From: Pseudomonas sp.
GTDB taxonomy: Bacteria > Pseudomonadota > Gammaproteobacteria > Pseudomonadales > Pseudomonadaceae
Direction: 5' to 3'
NCBI GenBank assembly: GCA_030654635.1
Contig: JAURXE010000496.1
Coordinates: forward strand, 1 to 5,669
DNA: 5,669 nucleotides
The notes under the pieces were generated by a model. It saw nothing but the letters and a program-made list of their open reading frames with translations, was not told the DNA's origin and searched no databases. Shown here piece by piece: positions 1-5,669 of the stretch. The position numbers and the translations under genes were made by a program. How positions within the stretch are numbered: the stretch's first letter is position 1; each line of letters opens with the position of its first letter.

Positions 1-1510
1 GTTCCTGCAAACCTTTGGCATCCAGAGTTTTGCCCTCATGCAGCACCAGCAAGGCGAACGGGGTTTCACTCCAGCGCGGGTCGGGCACGCCGATCACCGC
101 CACTTCACGCACGGCGGCATGGCGGCTGATCAGGTCTTCCAGCTCCAGCGAGGAAATCCACTCGCCGCCAGTCTTGATCACATCCTTGATGCGGTCGCGA
201 ATGTCGATGTAACCCAGCTCGTCCAGGGTCGCCACGTCGCCGGTGTGCATCCAGCCGTTTTCCCACAGCTCGGCGCTTTTCTCCGGCTCGCGGAAGTAGC
301 CTTGGGTCAGCCAAGGTGAACGCAGTACCAACTCGCCCTGGGTGTTGCCATCGGCCGGCAAGTGGTTGCCTTCGCTGTCCATAATCGCCACTTCCACCAG
401 GGCCACCGGTACGCCGGCTTTGATGCGGTAATTGATCTGCTGGTCTTCACTGGCGGCCAGCAACTCTTCGTTGACGTAGGCGCAGGACACGATCGGGCAG
501 GTTTCCGACATGCCATAAGCGGCGGTCAGCTGAATGCCGCACTCCTTGGCCCGCAGATAGAGCGAACGGGTCAAGGCGGCGCCGCCGATAATCACCCGCC
601 AGCCGTTGAAGTTCAGGCCTTGCGCGGCCTTGGTGCCCATCACCATCTGCAAAATGGTCGGCACGCAGTGGGAGAAGGTGACCTTCTCGCGCTTGAACAG
701 CTCCACCAGCAGTTCCGGTTCATAGCGGCCCGGATACACCTGCTTGATGCCCAGCATGGTCGCCACGTAGGGCATGCCCCAAGCGTGCACATGGAACATC
801 GGGGTGATCGGCATATACACATCATCGGTGCCCATCAGTCGAATGCTGTCGAGCGAGCCGGTGGTGGTGGCCAGCGCCAGGGTGTGCAGCACCAACTGGC
901 GGTGGGTGAAATACACGCCCTTGGGATTGCCGGTGGTGCCGGTGGTGTAGAAGGTGGTGGCGACCGAGTTCTCGTCGAAATCGGCGAAGGCATAGCTCGG
1001 GCTGGCAGCGGCCAACAGGTTTTCGTATTCGCCGACCAGATTGAACAACTCGGCGCTCTTGGCTTCGCCATCGGTGAGCAAAATGGTCTTTTGCACCGTA
1101 TGCAGGTGCGGGGCGATGGCATTGAACACCGGCACGAAGTCGCTGTTGATCAGCACGAATTTGGCTTCGGCGTGATTCATGGTGTACAAAATCTGCTCGG
1201 GCGACAGCCGGACGTTGACGGTCTGCAGCACCGCGCCGAGCATCGGCACGGCAAACATGCATTCTAGGTAGCGATGGCTGTCCCACTCCATTACCGCCAC
1301 GGTATCGCCGGCCTGTACACCGGCCTCGGTCAACACGTTGGCCAAGCGCGCGATGCGCTCGACCAGGGTCGGGTAACTGAAGCGCAGCTGGTCGCGATAA
1401 ACGATCTCACGGGTGCGCTCGTAGCGGGCGCCCGACAGCAGCAGGCTTTTGATCAACAGGGGCGATTGGTGGGCATTGGCTGCCGGGGCTATTACACGCG
1501 TCTGCAACAT
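1..1510 (-). CDS. AlkK-like medium/long-chain fatty acid--CoA ligase (AMP-forming), C-terminus cut by window edge
   Basis: This enzyme would activate a fatty acid with ATP and CoA through an acyl-adenylate, in the cytoplasm or at the inner membrane. The frame is open for 503 codons from an ATG at 1510 to the window edge without a stop. ANL-superfamily motifs appear in order: the P-loop YTTGTTGNPKG (residues 188-198), the FHVHAWG segment (239-245), the A5 motif YGMSET (332-337), the TGD motif (423-425), and the hinge/A8 region IDIRDRIKDVIKTGGEWISS (435-454). GEWISS is typical of the AlkK-like branch. Family members run to about 540-560 residues, so roughly 40-55 residues are missing, including the C-terminal catalytic lysine. 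The start is supported by GAGG at 1519-1522, 8 nt upstream of the ATG. It is transcribed away from the thiolase gene across a 260-bp gap. The chain-length preference cannot be read from the sequence, and a short- or aryl-acid substrate is not excluded. Family assignment is secure; the substrate is inferred. Confidence 0.93.
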   Translation of the reverse strand, partial: MLQTRVIAPAANAHQSPLLIKSLLLSGARYERTREIVYRDQLRFSYPTLVERIARLANVLTEAGVQAGDTVAVMEWDSHRYLECMFAVPMLGAVLQTVNVRLSPEQILYTMNHAEAKFVLINSDFVPVFNAIAPHLHTVQKTILLTDGEAKSAELFNLVGEYENLLAAASPSYAFADFDENSVATTFYTTGTTGNPKGVYFTHRQLVLHTLALATTTGSLDSIRLMGTDDVYMPITPMFHVHAWGMPYVATMLGIKQVYPGRYEPELLVELFKREKVTFSHCVPTILQMVMGTKAAQGLNFNGWRVIIGGAALTRSLYLRAKECGIQLTAAYGMSETCPIVSCAYVNEELLAASEDQQINYRIKAGVPVALVEVAIMDSEGNHLPADGNTQGELVLRSPWLTQGYFREPEKSAELWENGWMHTGDVATLDELGYIDIRDRIKDVIKTGGEWISSLELEDLISRHAAVREVAVIGVPDPRWSETPFALLVLHEGKTLDAKGLQE

Positions 1511-1770
1511 GAAAGAGACCTCAAAGCTGGATTTATTGTTGAATTTTTATTGCTGCAATTGAAGGTGCTCAGAGAGCATTGATCCGAACAACGACCCCTT
1601 GACGACCGAGGAGCACAAAAAAACACCATTCGTGACTCTTTTTGCGTTCACGGTCACCCGTAGAATAAACTCCTGAAATAGACCGCATGTCCGAGCGTAG
1701 TAGTTTTCACGCCAGCGGATAAAGCAGTTTCTTCCACCCTCCCCTTATTACATGACAAAGGTAGAGTTTG
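1511..1770. promoter_or_regulatory. Divergent intergenic region between the acyl-CoA ligase and the thiolase
   Basis: This 260-bp stretch has no convincing gene and must carry the start signals of both flanking divergent genes. It is richer in A and T than the coding sequence around it. It contains an A7 run (1617-1623), a T5 run (1639-1643) and several small inverted repeats: ATTGC-T-GCAAT (1549-1559), TGCTC-AGA-GAGCA (1566-1578), and CAAAAA (1616-1621) facing TTTTTG (1639-1644). Possible sigma-70 pieces are seen, namely TTGACG at 1599-1604, TTGCGT at 1642-1647 and TAGAAT at 1661-1666. None pairs with a good partner at 16-18 bp, so I do not call a specific promoter. The regulatory role is inferred from gene layout. 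Confidence 0.5.
1758..1761 (+). promoter_or_regulatory. Ribosome binding site of the thiolase; decides its start
   Basis: AAGG lies 9 nt before the ATG at 1771. A TTG immediately upstream of the ATG (1768-1770) is in frame and could extend the protein by one residue. The ATG is preferred because it is the stronger codon, has proper spacing, and gives the expected thiolase N-terminus MSDIVIVSGARTP. Confidence 0.6.
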
Positions 1771-2946
1771 ATGTCCGATATCGTCATCGTCAGCGGCGCC
1801 CGCACCCCCATGGGTGGTTTCCAGGGCAGCCTGTCCAGCGTTCCGGCCGTTGAGCTGGGCGCCATCGCCATCCGCGAAGCCGTGTCCCGCGCCGGCATTG
1901 ATGCCAGCGATGTGGAAGAAGTTATCATGGGTTGCGTGCTGCCGGCAGGCCTCAAACAGGGCCCGGCCCGACAAGCGGCACTAAACGCCGGACTGCCCAG
2001 CGCAGCCGGTTGCACCACGGTTAACAAGCTCTGCGGCTCGGGCATGAAAGCCGTAATGCTGGCCCACGACGCCCTGAAAGCCGGCAGCAACAGCGTGATG
2101 GTCGCCGGCGGCATGGAAAGCATGTCCAACGCCCCGTACATTCTGGAAAAAGCCCGCACCGGCCTGCGCATGGGTCACGGCGAAATCAAGGACCACATGT
2201 TCCTCGATGGCCTGGAAGACGCCCGCACCGGCCGCCTGATGGGCTCCTTCGCCCAAGAAACCGCCGACGCTTACGGCATCACTCGCGAAGAGATGGACGC
2301 CTACGCGATTGAATCGCTCAAGCGCGCGCAAAACGCCATCAACAGTGGCTGGCTGGCCAGCGAAATCGTTCCAGTCACAGTCACCAGCCGTAAAAGCGAA
2401 GTGCTGGTCAAAGACGACGAGCAACCGCTGAACGCCAATCTGGACAAGATCCCGACGCTGAAACCAGCCTTCCGCAAAGACGGCAGCATCACCGCCGCCA
2501 ACGCCAGCTCGATTTCTGACGGCGCCAGTGCCGTGATCATGATGACCGCCGCCGAAGCCGCCCGTCGCGGCCTCAAGCCCTTGGCCAAGATCGTCGCCCA
2601 CGCGACCCAGAGCCAGGACCCGAGCGAGTTCACCATCGCGCCGATCGGCGCTATCACTAACCTGCTGAAAAAAGCCGGCTGGGACAAGGCCGATGTCGAC
2701 CTGTTCGAGATCAACGAAGCCTTCGCCATGGTCACCATGCTGGCCATGCGTGAGCACGACCTGGACCACGCCAAGGTCAACATCTTCGGCGGCGCCTGCG
2801 CCCAGGGCCACCCGGTTGGCTCGACCGGTTCGCGGATCATCATCACCCTGATCAACGCCCTGCAACGCACCGGCGGCAAGCGCGGCATCGCCTCGCTGTG
2901 CATCGGCGGCGGCGAAGCCACTGCGGTGGCCATTGAGCTGATCTAA
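1771..2946 (+). CDS. Acetyl-CoA acetyltransferase (thiolase family)
   Basis: This cytoplasmic enzyme condenses two acetyl-CoA to acetoacetyl-CoA, or cleaves 3-ketoacyl-CoA with CoA in the reverse direction. The 391-residue product matches the usual 390-395. The nucleophilic cysteine lies in NKLCGSGMKA (Cys88). NEAFA (315-319) supplies the oxyanion-hole asparagine. The catalytic histidine is His347 in GGACAQGHPVG, and the second catalytic cysteine is Cys377 in CIGGGEA near the C-terminus. The N-terminal SGARTPMGGFQG is typical of the family. All four catalytic positions are intact and match the numbering of biosynthetic-type thiolases closely. One oddity is the segment before the histidine: it reads GGACAQGHP instead of the common GGAIALGHP, adding a third cysteine (Cys343) near the active site. 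The divergent acyl-CoA ligase suggests a shared role in fatty-acid or branched acyl-CoA metabolism. Thiolase identity is certain; degradative versus biosynthetic direction is not resolved. Confidence 0.96.
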   Translation: MSDIVIVSGARTPMGGFQGSLSSVPAVELGAIAIREAVSRAGIDASDVEEVIMGCVLPAGLKQGPARQAALNAGLPSAAGCTTVNKLCGSGMKAVMLAHDALKAGSNSVMVAGGMESMSNAPYILEKARTGLRMGHGEIKDHMFLDGLEDARTGRLMGSFAQETADAYGITREEMDAYAIESLKRAQNAINSGWLASEIVPVTVTSRKSEVLVKDDEQPLNANLDKIPTLKPAFRKDGSITAANASSISDGASAVIMMTAAEAARRGLKPLAKIVAHATQSQDPSEFTIAPIGAITNLLKKAGWDKADVDLFEINEAFAMVTMLAMREHDLDHAKVNIFGGACAQGHPVGSTGSRIIITLINALQRTGGKRGIASLCIGGGEATAVAIELI

Positions 2947-2956
2947 GTAACTCTTT

Positions 2957-2982
2957 GTAGGGTGGGCTTTAGCCCACCCTAC
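2957..2982. repeat. Perfect 12-bp-arm palindrome, REP-like dispersed intergenic element
   Basis: GTAGGGTGGGCT (2957-2968) and AGCCCACCCTAC (2971-2982) are exact reverse complements separated by TT. The element begins 10 bp after the thiolase stop, in a convergent junction, where small dispersed palindromes commonly sit. Similar GTAGGGTGGGC-type palindromes are, from general memory, recurrent in many proteobacterial intergenic regions. Only one copy lies in this window, so its repeat nature is inferred. A short T-rich tail (gttttg) follows, so it could alternatively act as an extra terminator for the thiolase transcript. Confidence 0.6.
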
Positions 2983-3010
2983 GTTTTGCGCCCAACATCT
3001 AATTAGCTAT

Positions 3011-3040
3011 AAAAAAGCCCCGAAGATTCGGGGCTTTTTT
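3011..3040. terminator. Bidirectional intrinsic terminator at a convergent gene junction
   Basis: AAAAAAGCCCCGAA (3011-3024) and TTCGGGGCTTTTTT (3027-3040) are perfect reverse complements around a GA loop. This gives a GC-rich stem flanked by an A6 tract on one side and a T6 tract on the other. Read on the plus strand it ends the thiolase transcript. Read on the minus strand it ends the LysE-family transcript, whose stop codon lies 15 bp beyond the structure. Confidence 0.93.
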
Positions 3041-3055
3041 ATGCGCGACTAAAAC

Positions 3056-3685
3056 TCAGTGCAGCTCGCTCAGCGCCACTTTAATCCCCAGCGCCACCAG
3101 AACCGCGCCCATCATTCGGTCAAACCAATGGCCCATGCGGATAAAACCGTTGCGCACCCGCGCATGGCTGAACAGCATGGCCACCGCGCAAAACCACGCC
3201 GCCGTCGCCACCGCCAGATAGGCGCCGTATCCGGCCTGCACCAGCAACGGCGTCTGCGGGCTGATCACCAGGGTGAACAACGACAGGAAGAACAAGGTCG
3301 CTTTGGGGTTTAACCCGTTAGTCACAAAGCCGCGAACAAAGGCGCCACGGGCGGTCACCGCCACTGCTTCAAGCGCCTGCTGGGCTTGCAGCGGATCAAC
3401 CGGCTTGGCCCTGAGCGCGCGGATACCGATGTAAATCAGGTAGGCCGCCGCCAGCCATTTGAGCATGTTAAACAGCATGATCGACTGCGAGACGATCAAG
3501 CCAATACCCAGCAGACAATAGCTGACATGCACCAGAATTCCGCTGCCAACCCCGATGGCGGTCCAGATTCCCGCATGCCGACCGCTGCTGACGCTTTCGC
3601 GCACCACAATGGCGAAATCCGGTCCCGGGCTGGCCACTGCCAGCAAATGCACCAAGGCCACCGTGAGAAATTCTGTCCAGTACAT
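3056..3685 (-). CDS. LysE/RhtB-family amino-acid exporter
   Basis: This is a small inner-membrane efflux permease of 209 residues, the usual size for the family (about 200-215). Members export amino acids or homoserine lactone-like compounds, probably driven by the proton gradient. Hydrophobic segments fall at roughly 5-27, 38-64, 67-90, 128-142, 152-173 and 190-206, consistent with about six membrane spans. The family signature SPGPDF occurs at 19-24, followed by YLIYIGIRALR (82-92) and the segment TNGLNPKATLFFLSLF (122-137) with its conserved Asn-Pro-Lys. The ATG at 3685 starts directly on the expected MYWTEFLTVA. A GTG at 3697 would add four residues but lacks a clear ribosome binding site, so the start is uncertain. 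The gene is convergent with the thiolase and divergent from hprA, so it is probably monocistronic. The transported substrate cannot be inferred. Confidence 0.92.
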   Translation of the reverse strand: MYWTEFLTVALVHLLAVASPGPDFAIVVRESVSSGRHAGIWTAIGVGSGILVHVSYCLLGIGLIVSQSIMLFNMLKWLAAAYLIYIGIRALRAKPVDPLQAQQALEAVAVTARGAFVRGFVTNGLNPKATLFFLSLFTLVISPQTPLLVQAGYGAYLAVATAAWFCAVAMLFSHARVRNGFIRMGHWFDRMMGAVLVALGIKVALSELH

Positions 3686-3703
3686 GGGCTGCGCCACCGC
3701 AAA

Positions 3704-3730
3704 TAAGCTTCTGATAGGCTGGTCAGCTTA
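3704..3730. promoter_or_regulatory. Inverted repeat in the 79-bp divergent lysE-type/hprA intergenic region
   Basis: TAAGCT (3704-3709) and AGCTTA (3725-3730) are exact reverse complements with 15 bp between them, so equivalent positions are 21 bp apart, about two helical turns. That geometry suits a dimeric regulator bound on one DNA face. The repeat sits inside the short region (3686-3764) that must drive both divergent genes. No convincing -35/-10 pair is visible in either direction. Operator function is an inference, and a 6-bp repeat could arise by chance. Confidence 0.25.
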
Positions 3731-3752
3731 GTCCTTTACCCCTCCACTAAAA

Positions 3753-3756
3753 AAGG
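3753..3756 (+). promoter_or_regulatory. Ribosome binding site supporting the GTG start of hprA
   Basis: AAGG, preceded by an A-run, ends 8 nt before the GTG at 3765. No ATG lies in frame in the first part of the gene, and the predicted N-terminus MNKISRAVFLD leads straight into the first beta strand of the dehydrogenase fold. The GTG is therefore the best start. Confidence 0.65.
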
Positions 3757-3764
3757 TACAGCTG

Positions 3765-4730
3765 GTGAATAAAATCAGCCGCGCGGTATTTCTCGACCAG
3801 GCCTCACTGGACCTTGGCGACCTCGACCTAAGCCCATTGAAAGCCGCCTTTGGTGAGTTGCAATTGTACGAGCACAGCCGCCCTGAACAGCTGATCGAAC
3901 GTCTGCGTGGCGCCAGCGTGGCGATCATCAATAAGGTGGTGCTCGACGCCGCGACCCTGGCCGCCTGCCCGCAACTCAAGCTGATTCTGGTCGCTGCCAC
4001 CGGCACCAATAATGTCGATCTGGCCGCCGCCCGAGCGCTGGGTATCTGCGTCAGTAATTGCCAGGCCTACGGCACCCAAGCCGTCGCGCAACACACAATG
4101 ATGTTGTTGCTGGCCTTGGCCGGCAGCCTGCCCGACTACCAACGCGCGGTAACCGCAGGGCGCTGGCAACAGGCCGCGCAATTTTGCCTGCTGGATTTCC
4201 CGATTATCGAGTTGGAGGGCAAGACCCTCGGCCTGCTCGGCCATGGCGAACTGGGCAGCGCGGTGAGTCGCTTGGCGCAGGCTTTCGGCATGCGCGTGCT
4301 GCTTGGCCAACTGCCCGGCCGTCCAGCGCGAGAGGACCGTTTGCCGCTGGCCGAACTGTTGCCGCAAGTCGATGCCCTGAGCTTGCATTGCCCGCTCACC
4401 GTGCAGACCCGCCATCTGATCGGCGCCGCGCAATTGGCCGCGATGAAGCCGACCGCACTGCTGCTGAATACCGCCCGCGGTGGTTTGGTTGACGAACCCG
4501 CGCTGGCCGCCGCACTGCGCGCCGGCCGCTTGGGCGGCGCTGCCTTTGATGTGCTCAGCGTCGAGCCGCCGAGCGCCGGCAATCCCTTGCTAGCCGCCGA
4601 CATTCCACGGCTGATCATCACCCCCCATTGCGCCTGGGGCAGCCATGAGGCGCGGCAACGCATAGTGCTGCAGCTGGTGGAAAATGCCCTGGCCTATTTC
4701 GCCGGTGCGCCGCGTCGGCAGGTCGGCTAA
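3765..4730 (+). CDS. hprA: D-2-hydroxyacid dehydrogenase, glycerate dehydrogenase/hydroxypyruvate reductase type
   Basis: This cytoplasmic oxidoreductase probably interconverts hydroxypyruvate and D-glycerate using NAD(P)H, linking serine/glyoxylate metabolism to glycolysis. The 321-residue length is normal for the family. The Rossmann nucleotide loop is GHGELG (159-164), fitting GxGxxG. The catalytic triad is visible: Arg238 in NTARGGLVDE, Glu267 in DVLSVEPP and His288 in TPHCAWGS. The His-x-Ala-Trp-x-Ser context is characteristic of glycerate dehydrogenases. The N-terminal substrate-domain loop VAATGTNNVDL (76-86) is also typical. After the second Rossmann strand the sequence is LLGQLPGR (179-186). 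A glutamine stands where an acidic residue often selects NAD, so cofactor preference is open. It leads rsmC by 48 bp on the same strand. A related specificity, such as glyoxylate or another 2-ketoacid, is possible. Confidence 0.88.
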   Translation: MNKISRAVFLDQASLDLGDLDLSPLKAAFGELQLYEHSRPEQLIERLRGASVAIINKVVLDAATLAACPQLKLILVAATGTNNVDLAAARALGICVSNCQAYGTQAVAQHTMMLLLALAGSLPDYQRAVTAGRWQQAAQFCLLDFPIIELEGKTLGLLGHGELGSAVSRLAQAFGMRVLLGQLPGRPAREDRLPLAELLPQVDALSLHCPLTVQTRHLIGAAQLAAMKPTALLLNTARGGLVDEPALAAALRAGRLGGAAFDVLSVEPPSAGNPLLAADIPRLIITPHCAWGSHEARQRIVLQLVENALAYFAGAPRRQVG

Positions 4731-4767
4731 GCTGCGCCCCTTTTTATGCCCCCTTATTTCTGCACCC

Positions 4768-4772
4768 AGGAG
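4768..4772 (+). promoter_or_regulatory. Strong ribosome binding site of rsmC
   Basis: AGGAG lies 6 nt before the ATG at 4779 and fixes that start. It sits in the 48-bp gap after hprA. The gap also contains a T5 run at 4741-4745, but no stable stem precedes it, so read-through from hprA is expected. Confidence 0.7.
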
Positions 4773-4778
4773 CCATCC

Positions 4779-5669
4779 ATGGACCCGCGAAGCGAAGTAC
4801 TGCTGCGTCAGCCCGCCCTGTTTACCGGCAATCTGCTGCTCGCCGGTTTGCCGGCCGACGACTTGCTCGCGCACTTGCCCGCGGCCCATGGCTGGAGCTG
4901 GCTGGTGGGCGAACACGCGACCCTCAGCCGCCGTTTTGTTGAGCGTTGCCAGTTCGGCATCACGGCGCCCGAGCGCAGTTTCGAGGCCGCAGTGTTGTTT
5001 CTGCCCAAGTCCCGCGAGCTGTGCGATTACTTGTTGCACGCACTGGCGGCGCGCCTAGCGGGCCGGGAACTGTTTCTGGTCGGGGAAAAACGCGCCGGCA
5101 TCGAACGCGCCGCCAAACAGCTGGAGCTGTATGGCAAGCCGCGCAAGCTCGACAGCGCCCGGCATTGCCAACTCTGGCAAGTGACTGTCGACCAGGCCCC
5201 AGCAGCACCGAACCTGCATGCGCTGGCGCAGCGCTACGAACTGCCATTGGCAGACGGCCCGCTCAGCGTTATCAGCCTGCCCGGCGTATTCAGCCATGGC
5301 CGACTGGATCGCGGCACCGCCTTACTGCTGCAACAGCTGGACAACCTGCCGACCGGCCATCTGCTGGACTTTGGCTGCGGGGCCGGGGTGCTGGGCGCCA
5401 CCCTCAAACGCCGCTATCCGCAGAGCCGGGTGAGCATGCTCGACGTCGACGCCTTTGCCCTCGAAAGCAGCCGCCTGACCCTGGCCGCCAACAACTTGGA
5501 GGCCGAGGTCATCGGTGGCGACGGGATTAACGCCGCGCCTCTGGAGCTGAATGCAATCCTCACCAACCCGCCCTTTCACCAAGGCATCCACACCGAATAC
5601 CAAGCCACCGAAACCCTGCTGCGTCAGGCCGCGCAACATCTAAAGCCAGGCGGCGAGCTGCGCCTGGTG
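4779..5669 (+). CDS. rsmC: 16S rRNA (guanine(1207)-N2)-methyltransferase RsmC, C-terminus cut by window edge
   Basis: RsmC transfers a methyl group from S-adenosylmethionine to N2 of G1207 in helix 34 of 16S rRNA, acting on the assembling 30S subunit. The frame is open for 297 codons to the window edge. Family members are about 330-345 residues, so roughly 35-45 are missing. The protein shows the expected two-domain plan: a degenerate N-terminal methyltransferase-like domain (about 1-160), then the catalytic domain. The catalytic domain starts with [14 protein letters not shown] (168-180), typical of the RsmC/RsmG-like MTS domain. It has the SAM motif [13 protein letters not shown] (195-206), acidic residues Asp222 and Asp224 in LDVDAFAL for the ribose, and the catalytic NPPFHQG (263-269), the motif of exocyclic-amine methyltransferases. 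It follows hprA on the same strand and probably shares its transcript. RlmG, the 23S paralogue, is the main alternative, but the N-terminal half and LPGVFS favour RsmC. Confidence 0.92.
   Translation, partial: MDPRSEVLLRQPALFTGNLLLAGLPADDLLAHLPAAHGWSWLVGEHATLSRRFVERCQFGITAPERSFEAAVLFLPKSRELCDYLLHALAARLAGRELFLVGEKRAGIERAAKQLELYGKPRKLDSARHCQLWQVTVDQAPAAPNLHALAQRYELPLADGPLSVISLPGVFSHGRLDRGTALLLQQLDNLPTGHLLDFGCGAGVLGATLKRRYPQSRVSMLDVDAFALESSRLTLAANNLEAEVIGGDGINAAPLELNAILTNPPFHQGIHTEYQATETLLRQAAQHLKPGGELRLV

Noticed and set aside
362..1267. A 301-codon plus-strand open frame opposite the acyl-CoA ligase
   Set aside because: It is antisense to a frame carrying every ANL-family motif. Its translation is rich in His, Gln and Gly, as expected from reverse reading of GC-rich codons, and no domain is recognisable.
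1599..1666. TTGACG and TAGAAT as a sigma-70 promoter for the thiolase
   Set aside because: The two hexamers are more than 50 bp apart, and the alternative TTGCGT at 1642 gives only 13 bp of spacing, so neither combination is acceptable.
1606..1676. Small peptide gene after the GAGGAG sequence at 1608-1613
   Set aside because: The only nearby start, a GTG at 1632, is about 18 nt away, which is too far, and it encodes just 14 residues with no sign of function.
1981..2865. A 294-codon minus-strand open frame opposite the thiolase
   Set aside because: The thiolase frame on the plus strand has all catalytic motifs. The antisense product is a low-complexity Gly/Val/Ala/His sequence typical of shadow frames.
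3828..4433. A 201-codon minus-strand open frame opposite hprA
   Set aside because: It is a shadow of the dehydrogenase gene with a Gln/Ala/Gly-rich composition, no family resemblance and no ribosome binding site.
4715..4745. Intrinsic terminator between hprA and rsmC
   Set aside because: A T5 run is present, but only a 4-bp imperfect stem can form before it, too weak to call.
4946..5530. A 194-codon plus-strand open frame inside rsmC
   Set aside because: It is an out-of-frame reading with an Arg/Pro/Ala-rich product, overlapping the RsmC frame whose SAM-binding and NPPF motifs are intact.
1..5669. Mobile element, defence island or unknown multi-gene system
   Set aside because: All long frames on the coding strands belong to well-known families. 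No terminal repeats, integrase, transposase, tRNA or repeat-spacer pattern is visible, and composition is uniform across the genes.

Overview
The window looks like ordinary chromosomal DNA of a Pseudomonas-type gammaproteobacterium. The GC content is high, codons mostly end in G or C, and an AlkK-like acyl-CoA ligase, a thiolase, a LysE-type exporter and an HprA-RsmC pair all fit that genus. This placement is inferred from protein resemblance and recalled gene order, not from a search. Five protein-coding genes account for almost all of the sequence; the first and last run off the window edges.

Left part (1-2946): a minus-strand medium/long-chain acyl-CoA synthetase, cut at its C-terminus by the window start, is divergent from a plus-strand acetyl-CoA acetyltransferase (thiolase). 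A 260-bp intergenic region separates them and should hold both promoters. The ligase activates fatty acids to acyl-CoA. The thiolase catalyses the CoA-dependent cleavage or condensation of 3-ketoacyl-CoA. The pair is a plausible fatty-acid or acyl-CoA metabolism locus.

Middle (2947-3055): a convergent junction with two clean hairpins. The first is a 12-bp-arm palindrome of the GTAGGGTGGGC type, probably a dispersed intergenic repeat. The second is a symmetrical A-tract/GC-stem/T-tract terminator that can serve both strands.

Right part (3056-5669): a minus-strand LysE/RhtB-family amino-acid exporter is divergent, over 79 bp, from a plus-strand two-gene run. That run is a D-2-hydroxyacid dehydrogenase of the glycerate dehydrogenase/hydroxypyruvate reductase type (hprA, GTG start), followed 48 bp later by the 16S rRNA guanine-N2 methyltransferase gene rsmC, which lacks about its last 35 codons. 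As I recall, hprA and rsmC homologues are also adjacent in P. aeruginosa.

I found no mobile element, CRISPR array, RNA gene, toxin-antitoxin pair, defence system or obviously new system. The points worth a second look are small: short inverted repeats in the two divergent promoter regions, the repeat-like palindrome, and active-site-adjacent sequence variants in the thiolase and the dehydrogenase.
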